Below are positions 1 to 10,891 of a stretch of 64,000 bases of DNA, one piece after another. The notes beneath the pieces are model-generated. The model saw only the letters and a program-made list of their open reading frames with translations, was not told the DNA's origin and made no database searches. The stretch's first letter is position 1. Each line of letters starts with the position of its first letter. Origin of the DNA: Hexactinellida sp. DTS-2022 (Eukaryota; Porifera; Hexactinellida); assembly GCA_028753945.1 (NCBI GenBank), contig JAPNXP010000007.1:62001-126000 (forward strand), given 5' to 3'. The position numbers and the translations under genes were made by a program.

Positions 1-173
1 ATTTAAGAAAAGATGCTCTTATTGGAGCAACAGTGGCTCCTGAATTAAAATATGTTATAGCCTACAAATTATAGATATCCCATATAATTAAGCGAGTGAC
101 ACCTATCTAATTGGAACCATAGCATGCATAGTTCCATATAGAGGTGTTAGTTGATACCACATTCTATCCCTAG

Positions 174-1805
174 GCTAACGAGGAGAACATCCTGGATTGG
201 GACGTGGTTATCTTCGGTCCCCCCGAGACCCCGTACGCCGGGGGGTACTTCAAAGCTAAGATAAGCTTCCCGCAGGACTACCCGTACTCGCCCCCTAAGT
301 TCACCTTCAAGACCTCTCTCTGGCACCCCAACGTATACATTAACGGAGACGTGTGTATTTCCATTCTGCACCCGCCGGGGGAGGACCCCATGAGTGGGGA
401 GCTGCCAAACGAGAGGTAGCCGCAACCGGGGTAGTAGTATGGAATGTGCATAGTACAGTGGTGTTACCGTTATAGCAAGTCGCATTTATCAGGAAATTTA
501 GTTGCTTATAGGCGAACTTGCTATTATAGTACATGTATAGCAATTGCTATTAGGCGAACACCACTGTAGTACAGTCAGGTTATTATATTATGAACATTGA
601 AGGGCCAATATTGTGATATCATATTATTAATTAACTTAATTAATTAATAATAGAGACTTTATAATAAGTGAACTCAACTTAATACAAACTCTATGTAAGT
701 CGTTAAATTGGGACCATAGGGCTTGTTCATAATAAAAGTTTTAAACCTCACTGTATTAGCACTTATCTATAAGGAACTATTTATGAACCGGTTTCATATT
801 ATACCAGTTATTACTGCCCCTGGCAACCGGTGTGTCTCTATGGAATGTCCCTATCCCTAGATGGAACCCGACCCAGTCTGTTCGCACCATCCTGCTCTCA
901 GTGCAGTCTCTGCTCAATGAGCCCAACACATCCTCAGCCGCTAACGTGGACGCCTCCGTAATGTACCGGCGCTGGAAGGAGGGCAAGAAGGGCAGTCAGG
1001 GCCAGGAGTATGCCAGGATTGTGCAGGAGCAGGTCGAGCTGTCCAGGCTAGAGGCAGAGAAGGACAATGTCAAGGTACATGCCATACGCACCCTACCGTA
1101 TCTAGGGTAGGGTCACAATCTAATCACATTAAGAGCACCTTGCTGGCACCTATATAAACCCCTGATTCGATAGAGATAGGATAGGACTGTAGTATACCAT
1201 GGATAACGAAAGCGAAAGCTGTGATGACCAAGTCATTTCCATGGATTTGGATTTAATAATTCAACTTAACAACTAATTAGCACGGATAAGCCAACACATT
1301 TAGAGTTTTAGACAGTCCCTTGGTGATCATATTAACGAGAGTACAGTGAACTCCCGTTATAAGGAAGTCAGATATAGCGAAATACCCGCTTATAACGAAA
1401 TGGAGATTTCCCCCCAGAGCATTAAACCCATTAATTATTATCCGCATATAACAAATACCCGGATAAGGAATTTACAAGTACTTCGTTATAATGGGAGTTT
1501 ACTGCCTATCTACTTGTATCAGTTAGCTGATTATAGCAATAGTATCAAACAGGAACTAAGACCGGAACTAACTATAGCCCCTGCCCCCCTAGGTCCCGCT
1601 GACCCTCCAGGAGTACCTGGCGATGGCCAAGCCCCGTCTGGAGTCCCAGTCGAGTCTGGTGGACCGAGAGAACGATTCCGGATACGAATACTTTGAGGAC
1701 GATGACGACCCGTATTATGACGACGAGATGGGAGATGACAACGACCAATCAGGAGCCGACTCTGACGCGGCTGAGGAAGTCCTTACGCCGGTCGATGAAT
1801 CCTGA
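174..1805 (+). CDS. UBE2R: CDC34/UBE2R-type ubiquitin-conjugating enzyme E2 (3' part)
   Basis: This E2 enzyme passes ubiquitin from E1 to substrates of cullin-RING (SCF) ligases. Three coding exons are visible: 174-415, 861-1074 and 1593-1805. They join in phase and end in TGA; the first coding exon(s) lie upstream of the window. Exon 174-415 carries the core E2 fold: an IFGPP start, the YPYSPPKF segment, the HPN motif and the active-site cysteine in [11 protein letters not shown]. This is followed by the acidic-loop insertion [13 protein letters not shown] that marks the Cdc34 class. Exon 861-1074 continues with [22 protein letters not shown] and [13 protein letters not shown]. The last exon encodes the strongly acidic C-terminal tail ([11 protein letters not shown]), which in this family binds the cullin basic canyon. 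The family assignment is firm. Vertebrate UBE2R1 and UBE2R2 cannot be told apart here. Confidence 0.93.
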
Positions 1806-2027
1806 GTTCTTATTTTAACAAACTGACTTTGTACTGTCTTTCTCTCTCGTTATTGTTGTTGTTGTTGTTGTTGTTGTTTGTTGTTGTACATATTACCTGC
1901 AGTTACCCTGACACGTACAGTATGATGTTATAACTAATGATTATCATTTCTTATCTACTCCGTATACCCTGTATAATCCGACACCGTTGGGATAAGGATA
2001 CTTTTAAATGGGACATATATTATAGAG

Positions 2028-2109
2028 CAGCGATTCCCAACCTTTTTCAACCGTGGACCCCCTATAGTAAATATTAGACATTTTGTGGACCCCAGGTTGG
2101 GAACCACTG
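2028..2109. mobile_element. hAT-type MITE, 82 bp, with perfect target duplication
   Basis: The element starts CAGCGATTCCCAACC and ends GGTTGGGAACCACTG. It is flanked on both sides by the 8-bp direct repeat TTATAGAG (2020-2027 and 2110-2117). Eight-bp duplications and CAG...CTG ends with a GATTCCCAACC core are typical of hAT elements. It lies between the E2 and Rab genes and has no coding capacity. Confidence 0.8.
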
Positions 2110-2159
2110 TTATAGAGGGTCGGATTAGCAGTTTCAACTGTAGTATTTCTCTCCCAATA

Positions 2160-2401
2160 CAGTGGATTCCGGATATAAGTACATTCTACTGGAAAACTGT
2201 TGTCATATACCCTATATAATTTATGCCGGTTATAAGAACATCATATTGGAAAACGGTTGTCATATACCCCTATATAATTTATACCGGTTATAAGAACATC
2301 ATATTGGAAAACGGTTGTCATATACCCTATATAATTTATGCCGGTTATAAGAACATTATATGCAGTTCCCGACGATGTTCTTATAACCGGCATTCACTGT
2401 A
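2160..2401. mobile_element. pogo-like MITE family C (CAGTGGAT..CCGGTTATAAGAAC)
   Basis: An inverted-repeat element of about 240 bp with CAGTGGAT/ATCCACTG-type ends and internal direct repeats of GGTTATAAGAACATCATATT. Other copies are at about 4587-4779, 26020-26141, 36433-36615, 47899-47975 and 49686-49805, with scraps at 18001-18066. No ORF of its own. Members differ in the number of internal units. Confidence 0.7.
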
Positions 2402-2518
2402 CTATAGAGGGTCGGATTAAGTTAACAGGTTCTACTGTATGCAAGCCTGACTTATCCATAGTAACTAGTGTGTACAATAGGAATCTAACTAGACTACTGT
2501 ACTACTTACCCCATTAGC

Positions 2519-4393
2519 ATGTTTGACTCCGCGTCCCTGGTCCGACAGGGGACCGGCACAAGCGAGGAGCTAACCGCAAGCCATGAGCACCCCAAGGCGC
2601 GGGTTATCCTGGTGGGGGACTCCGGCACCGGGAAGACCAGCCTGGTGATGAAACTGGCAACTGGAATGTTCGAGCCTTTGTGCAGTCCCACTATCGGTGA
2701 GAGCCTCGGATTAACCGCAACTTTACAGTTCCATATACAGTGTACTCTGTTATAATATCGGGAATGGGAATAGTACGTACTAACCGAGTATACCCTACAT
2801 AGAAATACACACTGTTTTATAGACTTGGTAAATATAATTAGTACGTACTACCCATGTACGTTATAACCGAGTTTTATTATAAACCAACCCTATGGTCCCA
2901 ATTTAACAACTTAATGTCTCTAATAGCAAGTTGGTAAGGAAAGCAAGTATATTCCGTGCAAAATGCGACTTGCTATTACGCGAACATCACAGTACTGTTA
3001 TACTACACGTGCATATGTTATGACGTATTACTATAGGCATACACTACAGTCGAAATCGGGTTTTTTTGCCTCCCAAAATGCACGACAAAAGGAGGCAAAA
3101 AAACCCAATAAGCAAGAAAACCCGTGGCAAAAAAACCCGATTTCGACTGTACCATACAGTTATGACGTATTATTATAGGCATAGACTACCATACAGTTAT
3201 GACGTATTATTATAGGCATATAGACTACCATACAGTTATGACGTATTATTATAGGCATAGACTACCATACAGTTATGACGTATTATTATAGGCATAGACT
3301 ACCATACAGTTATGACGTATTATTATAGGCATATAGACTACCATACAGTTATGACGTATTATTATAGGCATAGACTACCATACAGTTATGACGTATTACT
3401 ATAGGCATAGACTACCACCTGCATCTGCTTAGCTGTCCGGACTGCGGGCTCCCGGGGCCCGGCTGTCTGTTGGTGGACATCTGGGACTCGGCCGGACAGG
3501 AGAGGTTCCGCTCTCTCTGCGCTTCCTACTTCAAGGGCGTGTCCGGCGTGCTACTGGTGTTCGATATCAGCAACAGGAAGACATTCAGGAATCTGGATTC
3601 GTGGATAGACTACGTGTATGAACACACAACAGAAGGTGAGTCCTCTCGTAACAACAACAACAACAACAGTAGAACCGAGTTAGTAGGAACACCAGGGCCC
3701 CGTCAAAATGCGTACACCTTATAGCTTATCCGGAATTCGTATTTAATTAATTAACCAATATCATTTCCATAGAAAAGGCTTTGAAGGGGACTTCGTATTA
3801 ACGAGGTTCTACAGTATTTTCATTTCCAAGATTAACTAATTATCCCACAATTTGTTTTTTGCCTTCTCCCAAGTATTCACAACAAATTAACAGCAAACTC
3901 TAAATACTTTTCAAATGCCCTCTTTTTGGTGGCACTCCTAGGTTCCAATTATACTATCTATTGCCTAGGTTCCTATTACAGGTAAACCTCCCAAAGCGGC
4001 ACCCATCGGGAGAATGATTTTGTGCCGCTTCTCGGAGGTTGCCGCTACTCGGAGGTGCCGCTTGGGAGGTTTACCTGTACTACTATTTATAGACTCGTTT
4101 GTGCTCCAGCTGGTGGGTAACAAGAGCGACCTTAAGCGGGAGGTGTCCCCCGAGGAGGTGTCTCTATTCTGCTCCAACAAACAGCTCAGCTATATGGAGA
4201 CCTCCTCTCGGGACTCACAGCTGACTAATCAGCTGTTCCAGCGGTTAGGGGAGGAGATCATAAGGCGGGGGTACTACAAAGGGGTACCAGGGGATCGATC
4301 CCCTGTCCCCTGTACCCTCTCCCTCTCCTCTAAGGTTCCCCTATCCTCTAGGCGCCCTGCCCACTGCTGCGCTTTAAGAAGACACCCTACTGA
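2519..4393 (+). CDS. Rab-family small GTPase
   Basis: Exons are 2519-2696, 3405-3635, 4093-4283 and 4352-4393 (213 residues). The GTPase motifs appear in order: P-loop GDSGTGKTS at residues 33-41, switch I threonine in PTIGIDYHLHLL, G3 WDSAGQERFRSL, G4 NKSD, and G5 ETSSR. The AGQERFRSL and PTIG signatures place it among Rabs, which control vesicle traffic, but I cannot assign a subfamily. The second exon starts inside the final unit of an intronic tandem repeat (AG at 3403-3404); only this start gives the canonical switch I spacing. The last intron would be just 67 bp (4284-4351) and leads to the tail APCPLLRFKKTPY. Neither this tail nor read-through (to 4400) gives the C-terminal cysteine pair usually prenylated in Rabs, so the 3' end is uncertain. 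An acceptor-like AG just before the start suggests an upstream non-coding exon. Confidence 0.85.
3049..3153. mobile_element. Short palindromic MITE with pogo-like ends
   Basis: The sequence runs from ACAGTCGAAATCGGGTTTTT to AAAAACCCGATTTCGACTGT. The inverted arms are nearly perfect and about 30 bp long, with a GCC...GGC step in the middle. It sits in the first intron of the Rab gene, directly before the 37-bp tandem array. Confidence 0.7.
3151..3416. repeat. 37-bp tandem array carrying copies of the Rab exon-2 splice acceptor
   Basis: About seven units of roughly 37-39 bp (ACCATACAGTTATGACG followed by TATTATTATAGGCATAGACT) run directly into exon 2 of the Rab gene. Each unit contains TATTATAG followed by GCATAGACTACC, which is the real acceptor and the first 12 coding bases of exon 2 (3405 onward). 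The array therefore holds several copies of the intron-exon junction. Confidence 0.85.
3667..3814. mobile_element. pogo-like MITE family A copy
   Basis: Ends are CAGTAGAACCGAGTTAGTAG and its inverted counterpart ACGAGGTTCTACAGTA. Family A is the commonest repeat here, usually 140-180 bp with an inner CAGTCCCCTTCAAAGCC block. Other copies are at about 9233-9361, 16268-16445, 18507-18653, 23481-23646, 36853-36975, 40338-40480, 41991-42093, 48283-48530, 52311-52468, 53289-53453 and 55749-55923. This copy is in Rab intron 2. Confidence 0.75.
3977..4078. mobile_element. Palindromic hairpin element before Rab exon 3
   Basis: The left arm CAGGTAAACCTCCCAAAGCG is inverted at the right end (GCTTGGGAGGTTTACCTG), with GTGCCGCTTCTCGGAGG repeated in the loop. 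It ends about 15 bp before the acceptor at 4091-4092. It is probably a MITE and has no coding capacity. Confidence 0.6.
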
Positions 4394-4827
4394 CACATGA
4401 TATACTGTATATGATGTTGTTGTTTATTTGCTGCTGTATATATTAATGAGATCACAGGTACTGTTTTAACTACCATGAGGCATGACAGTTAAACAACCTT
4501 GTATAATTATAACCATGGATATTCTAGTTTAACTACCATAACAATTCTATAACTTCTTTGTATTACTTCCTCAATACAATAGCAATACAGTAGATATCGG
4601 ATATAAGAACACCGGTTATAAGAACATATCGGATATAAGAACACCGGTTATAAGAACATATCGGATATAAGAACATTATATTGGAAAACGGTTTCCATAT
4701 ACCCTGTATAATTTATGTCGGTTATAAGAACACTATTATGCAGTTCCCTACGATGTTCTTATAACCGGCATCCACTGTAATATCCATGGTTATAATAATA
4801 CAAGGTAGTAAGCCGTCATACAACAGA

Positions 4828-6558
4828 CTACACATAGACATGTCTCTCTCTAAGCTGGATACCGATCCCGTCCTTAGGAATGTAGAGCACGTGTCGGGTG
4901 TGTATGTTCTCTACGAAGCCCGCTGAGAGGGAGAACCTCTGGTTGGGGGTGTGAAGTGGCCGCTGTGCCACTATCTGTCCCGACTCCAGAATGGTTACTA
5001 CCGACTTCTTGTTCTCTCGCAGGAACCCGTTCTGCCAATACCACTTCTGGTGCAGCGACCTGTAACAGGAAGTTAGGAACTAAATACGGAACCTAGTGAG
5101 GGCCGTTAAGGAGATAGAGGCTCAAATTGATATCTATTATTAGATAATGCAAAAATTCTTGCTGAAGCATTCCAACTATACTTTGATACACTATCTATCC
5201 ACTTCCGGAAGAAAAATTCGATTCGGACATTTTTTTTACATTTTTGACCCCACCAAAGGTCCAAATCGTCGTCTTATAGAATAATAAAACGTTACGTAGC
5301 GCAAAATCCCCGAAAATTAGACACCCCAGGGCCACCATTTTATACGAAAATATGGTTTATCATACGAAATATACTGAACTATAATCAGTTTTGCTTTCAA
5401 AATATGTTTCGTGACAAATTTCGATGTACCCGTCGAAAAAGGAATTTCACAGCTTCCATATAAGGAAATGTGTTTATAACTCGGAATTAATTAAGTTTCG
5501 AGCGTATAAGTGTATTATTGAATATATTAAGTCGCCAATTCTGACATTTTGGTATATAAAGTATATTTCTAAGTCCATAGGTAAGCAAGTTATGAATTCC
5601 CTTACTCTACAAATCTAGTTTCTAACTACAGTTTTCTGCAGTTTTGTTATAGTTTTTATGAAAAAAATTATACTACAGTTTTTTGATAATCTACATTTCC
5701 CACTCCTCACTTGTCTGCCTTATCGTAGGGTAGGGCGGTTAGCTCTGGGTGTCCCTCCCGTCGGGTGAGCACATCCCCGGTCCACTGGGACCTCAGGAAG
5801 CTGCCCTCCAGGCGCCACTGCTCGTTCAGCAGATGCACCACTGCGGTCTGTTCGCACCCCTCTCCCCCCGCATCCATGGTCACACGGGGCGCCTCCGCCC
5901 ACCCCGTGAGGTACAAACCTGTCCCCTGGTGCCGCAGGGTCCCGTTAGCGTACAGGAACAGCTGATCCGGGAGGGGGGGCAGTCCCCGCTTCGATAGACC
6001 CACTTTACCCGCCGTCACCGTGAGCACATAATGTCTGTGGTGCTTGTTCCACAGCATGCCGTCACGGAAGAACTACACGCATACCAGTAGTAATCCATGG
6101 TACTGTATGGTATAATCAATTTAACGGTTGGCCATATTTCCTTGCATTTCTTACAATGGCCAAATAATTTTCAATTTGTTCGATCAATTTGATAAATACT
6201 TGCAATCCTTGATGCCCGATCAATGTTACAAATACCTTCGCGAAATCCAATATCTCCCTATAACCTATCATCGTATAACGTGCCTGATTGCTACCATATA
6301 TTGCTACTTGTAACTCACCCATCTGATCCTCTTCCCGGCCCCCTTCCGGCTGTCCAACAGCTGCACCCCCTGCCCCCTCTCCTCCGGGGCCGCCAGGTAC
6401 CCCTGTCCCCCCCTCAGTCGCACGAACTGGTTCCTCACCAGTTCCCACTGCTGATTGCTGTCCAGCTCGATCAGCACCTGGCACCCCCCCTCTCCCTCTC
6501 CCCTCTCACACAGGAGACACAGTAGCAACACACTCAGTAACACGCGCATCAGACACAA
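4828..6558 (-). CDS. Secreted protein with beta-trefoil (ricin-B-lectin-like) repeats
   Basis: Exons on the minus strand are 6319-6558, 5711-6072 and 4828-5059 (277 residues; a second ATG at 6549 would give 274). The N-terminus MRVLLSVLLLCLLCERGEGE is a signal peptide. After it come several diverged blocks of the pattern W-x-G-x-L-x-x-tgLyLt, such as QQWELVRNQFVRLRGGQGYL, WNKHHRHYVLTV, NGTLRHQGTGLYLTG, LNEQWRLEGSFLRSQWTGDV and HQKWYWQNGFLRENKKS. This spacing (aromatic, glycine, then a leucine strand) resembles beta-trefoil lectins of the ricin-B/fascin type, but the classical QxW triad is imperfect, so sugar binding is only inferred. No membrane anchor is seen. A TATA box lies about 20-25 bp upstream of the start codon. 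The downstream neighbour (Rab) is convergent. Confidence 0.7.
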
Positions 6559-6575
6559 GCCTATAGCCGAGCTGC

Positions 6576-6584
6576 CTATTTATA
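6576..6584 (-). promoter_or_regulatory. TATA box of the trefoil-like secreted protein
   Basis: The minus strand reads TATAAATAG, 18-27 bp upstream of the candidate start codons at 6558 and 6549. If it positions transcription 25-30 bp away, the 5' UTR would be almost absent, which favours the second ATG at 6549. Confidence 0.55.
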
Positions 6585-7438
6585 GCCGCCCGTCTGGCAG
6601 CTGGCTAACCCGGCATTTCTATAGGTCAACCAACAACCTAGATTAAATATCCTACCGAACTTTATTGCGAATTCTGTAGCAACCATAACTATTGAACATA
6701 ATTATAGCTTGTAACAAAAGCAGAAAATATGATAACATAATATACCCACGGCCACGGGTGCATATTTTATCAAAAAGCACTCACAAATTATAATACACCA
6801 CTCTCGTTTGAACGAAGTGCTTGGGGACCTGTAAATCCCTTTGTTATATCCCAATATTCTTTATAAGCGGATTTAGTGCTCTGGGGGGAAATCTCTATTT
6901 CGTTATAAGCGGTTATTTCGTTATATCCGACTTGGTTATAACGGGAGTTCACTGTATTTGCTAGCTGTGCTGTTATCTAATCCAAGAGCACAGCTGTTGT
7001 ATAAACATAAGCAGAGCTCTCACCCTAAGGCGGATGCCAGTGTTAAATCTTTATTGTAATTCTGTGGGAAGATTAACTTTTAACACACTAGCATTATTAG
7101 CTTGTAACAAATATATCCCGTAAGCATAAGCATAAGCAGAGCTCTCACCCTAGTGTTATTGTTAAAACTTTATGGTATGGTAAAAATAAACTTTTGAAAG
7201 TTTTTATAACATCATGTACATTTAAAAAGTTCTTATAATTTATAACCCATGTACATTAAAAAGTTCTTATAAGTTATAACCCATGTTATGTTACATTACT
7301 AAGTTCTTATAATGTACATTTTAGCAATAATTTATTAAGTTATTAAGTAACAGCATTGGGACTGTTATAATATCTAACTCTTATAATCCAGTTAGCACTT
7401 AGCCAGCTGTTCTATAGCATAGTTCTAGAATATTCCTT

Positions 7439-10249
7439 ATGCGTAAGCAGAAGCAGAGCTCTCACCCGAAGGCGGAGGCGTCCCGGGCCCGCAAGGCTGA
7501 TCAGCTGACTGCCTCCCACCTCGCGGAGGCGGCGGCTCGAGAGGACGCGCTCTGGCGGGACCCGGACAAGCTGTCCCAGCGGAAGCAGCAGCGCCGGACC
7601 GACAGAGAGACCCGCCGACTGGAGGGGGTGGACAGACGGGCAGAACTAAGGAGACTGGAGGCAGACGAGACAGAGCTCATAGACGTAGAGTCCAGACCCA
7701 AGAGTTAGTGCATGGCATGCCTACATAGCTGTAACCAGCCTGTATATGCATACTGTAGTAGACACTCGTTAGTAGGAACAGTCGAACACGGTTAAGGAAT
7801 CTGCAAGTTTGTGAACAATGGCCGACAATATAAATTTCTAAGATTTCTTCACAAATAAAACTTTTAATTAGTGGACACGATTTACCAGGATATATGCATA
7901 CAAAATATGCAATATCAAGTGATTGTCTATACTAGAAGTTGAGTAGTGGGCAATATGGGGGGTCGATTGAATTAAAGTATGTGAACAATGGCCGACAATA
8001 TAAATTTCTAAGATTTCTTCACAAATAAAACTTTTAATTAGTGGACACGATTCACCAGGATATATGCATACAAAATATGCAATATCAAGTGATTGTCTAT
8101 ACTAGAAGTTGAGTAGTGGGCAATATGGGGGGTCGATTGAATTAAAGTATGTGAACAATGGCCGACAATATAAATTTCTAAGATTTCTTCACAAATAAAA
8201 CTTTTAATTAGTGGACACGATTCACCAGGATATATGCATACAAAATATGCAATATCAAGTGATTGTCTATACTAGAAGTTGAGTTTTACTCCATTTTAGT
8301 TTCAATATGGGCGGTCGATTTAATACATTTTCTAAATAACTCCACGAATTATGCTGCTTTGGAGATAAGCTAATATAGAAGTAACATTTGTTTATCTTAT
8401 AGCTGACACATCAATCGATATTAGTTAATTGCAAGGTAGACTAATAGCAACCTAATTTTGTTCAATAATCATTTTTTTAAGAAGTGTAATAATCAAGTAC
8501 CAATTTATTGGCATTTTGGTAGAATAAATTAAAAAATCAGAAATTTCTCATAATCATTAGCAAAATAATGAATTGTTTCTGATCGTGTGCAGCATTAGCA
8601 ATAACTTTTGTATTGGAAAGTCGGCTCTATCTCGTGTGTATTGTATAGGATAAATCATTGAAGTAATTCATGTTCATGTTATTGAAATTATACGTTGTAA
8701 ATTGCTGAACAAAAGACAAGTATCTTATTAATCCATGGTACATAAATTTTCCAAATATTAATTGTAATTTATGGGTTATTTTAAAGTACAGACATTCTTT
8801 GTTTTTTTACCTTAGGGGCGTGGACTTATCCCAGGCTTTACCCATGAGCGCGCCATACGCCTAGAGACGTCTAAATTTGGACAGGAAGTCCCCATAGAGT
8901 CATACAAAACTAATTAGCCCTTTACAGCTTACGCGTACAAAATTCATACACTCGTGAGTCGTGACCTTAGTAGTGTTCAATTCTAACCTGTATACTAACC
9001 TGCATATCCCCTCTAAATCAAATATTTGGTACTTAGCCATGGAAAGTAGAAGTAATCACTGAAAATTCATAATTAAATAATGAATATTCACTTGATATTT
9101 TTTTGTATTGGATTAGTAACTTTATATTTCATAGTAAGTTATTAGTAACTAACTTGATACCTACCCGAAGAAAGACCTGTAAGCAACCGACCCTTGAAAT
9201 TCAAGATCATTAAGTGCTGTTGGCAACTGTTGTTAATACGAACACTATTCAGTCCCCTTCAAAGCTTTTCAATACAAATGATATTGGTCAATACCAATTC
9301 CGGATAAGGCGAGCAAATTTTTACCGTCCGTTGGTGTTCCTACTAACGAGGTTCTACTGCAATAGGCTGATACAGCCTGGTAACATAAGTGGTGCTATGG
9401 AATGTACTGCTATTCTATTTATAGGTCGGTCTGGAGCCTCTGCCCCGCCTAAACTGACGCAGGCGCAAATTCTGACAAAGGTAGATTCCTCTGCGCCTAT
9501 CTACAAACCCCCCGTTGCCATAATAACAGAACTACCGCTACTAGAGAATGTGAACCATACCATTAACAGGTAACCATGGTAATGATTGTATTTAGCCTAC
9601 ATAATTTATAGTTCGTCTATAAATGTTTTGCTTAGTTTGTATGGGATTTTAGAGACCGTCTACATACAAGGAAGCTCATATAATATACTGTTTTCTGGTT
9701 TTTAGCAATGGGAGTAAATGGAATTCCCATAAATCCAATTCCTAGGTATTTAGCTTAGTATCTAGAATCGGTTATTAGCAGACTTTCATTCAAGCAAAAT
9801 TTCTTTCAAAATTACGCGCCTGGATAAAACCTTGGTTGTTAGTAGAACATAAACAAGTCCCTGCCATCTATGGTAATACTATTTAATAATCTACTATTTT
9901 CAGTTATTTAGCAATCATCAAAACGAACGATTATTCGAATATTCGTTCGTTTAGAAATGGTTCGTTCGTTACATTTCGTATATTCGTTTCAGCCCTGTTA
10001 CCCCCTAGACTGGACCCCTCCCGCGGAGACGCCCGCTCCGTGGAGGAGGCCATACAGCTCCTGCACGGGTCCAGCGAGACCAGCGAGCGGCGCATGCAGG
10101 CCGCCTTCTCAAAGTACGAGCGGGAGAGACTGCCGCACCTCCAGTCGGACAACCCGACCCTGCGTCTGAGCCAGGTGAAACAGCTGCTCAAGAGGGAGTG
10201 GAGACGCGCCCCTGAGAATCCTGGCAACCAGTTCGGTGCATTGAAATGA
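7439..10249 (+). CDS. CCDC124: CCDC124 / Lso2-family ribosome-associated coiled-coil protein
   Basis: Exons are 7439-7703, 9425-9569 and 10009-10249 (216 residues), joining in phase. CCDC124 proteins bind ribosomes (mRNA channel and A site) and help restart translation after dormancy. The basic N-terminus MRKQKQSSHPKAEASRARKA aligns residue for residue with the usual start, so ATG 7439 is chosen. It is followed by a long charged coiled coil (WRDPDKLSQRKQQRRTDRET). The middle exon carries LTQAQI. The last exon has the diagnostic C-terminal block: VEEAIQLL, ERRMQAAFSKYE, LPHLQSDNPTLRLSQVKQLL, then KREWRRAPENPGNQ. The length matches the roughly 220 residues of the family. The first intron holds a 170-bp satellite. 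Both ends of the coding sequence are partly duplicated next to the gene (see findings). Confidence 0.9.
7811..8320. repeat. 170-bp tandem repeat, three copies
   Basis: Three head-to-tail copies begin GTGAACAATGGCCGACAATA at 7811, 7981 and 8151. They are almost identical (one T/C difference in GATTCACCAGG), so the duplication is recent. The third copy diverges after about 8285. It lies in the first intron of the CCDC124 gene, and I see no coding or RNA signature. The rest of this intron (8320-9230) is AT-rich and featureless apart from family A at about 9233-9361. Confidence 0.9.
9926..9998. mobile_element. Half copy of MITE family J (GAATATTCGTTCG) next to CCDC124 exon 3
   Basis: Contains AACGAACGATTATTCGAATATTCG and ends in TTCGTTTCAGCCCTG. 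It matches the right half of the complete copy at 21825-22227. It ends about 10 bp before the exon-3 acceptor at 10007-10008. A further partial copy is at about 43075-43190. Confidence 0.65.
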
Positions 10250-10474
10250 TGACTCAGTAGTGGTATATTGATGTACAATTCAACAGTTTTATAGCTCTTA
10301 ATTATCCAAACTATACAGGATATTTGCTTATAAAACAAAGCGAAACGTAGCAACCAGTTCGGTGCTTTGAAATGAGGACTCAGTAGTGGTATATTGATGT
10401 ACAATTCAACAGTTTTATAGCTCTTAATTATCCAAACTATACAGGATATTTGCTTATAAAACAAAGCGAAACGT
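10224..10474. repeat. 126-bp tandem duplication across the CCDC124 stop codon
   Basis: GCAACCAGTTCGGTGC occurs at 10224 and again at 10350. The two 126-bp units contain the last coding bases, the TGA stop and about 100 bp of 3' flank. They differ by a few bases. A third, weaker match to the flank (TGTACAATTCA, TTTTATAGCT) is at about 10799-10868. Confidence 0.9.
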
Positions 10475-10891
10475 CTTATATGGTAGGTATTATCAAGGAA
10501 TTACCCAGAAGCGCGAGATACACACCCAAATTTTACATTTGTAGGAATGCTTAATTAACCACAAGCATTAGAAATGCCGTTATAACGAACAATAGATTAT
10601 CCAGGAAGCGAGACGCTCCTTTTGGAGTATGATTTTTGGAAAATTGAATTTAGGTGCTGCGAAAATAGGAATCCTCTCCTATACCGTAACATTAATTTTT
10701 GATTTAAGCGTATTAAAATTGGATCAGACCAGGATTAGGAGCGTATTACAAACGACTGTATAATACACTGAAATCGTCTCGAACTTCCTAATACAATTGT
10801 TGTACAATTCACTAGTTTTATAGCTATAATTATCAAACTATACAGACTATTTGGTTATAAAAACGCTACGAACGTAAGTGAGTTTGTGACG

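Noticed and set aside
5424-5618. 64-codon ORF between exons of the trefoil-like gene
   Set aside because: It lies in that gene's second intron on the other strand, is AT-rich and has no support.
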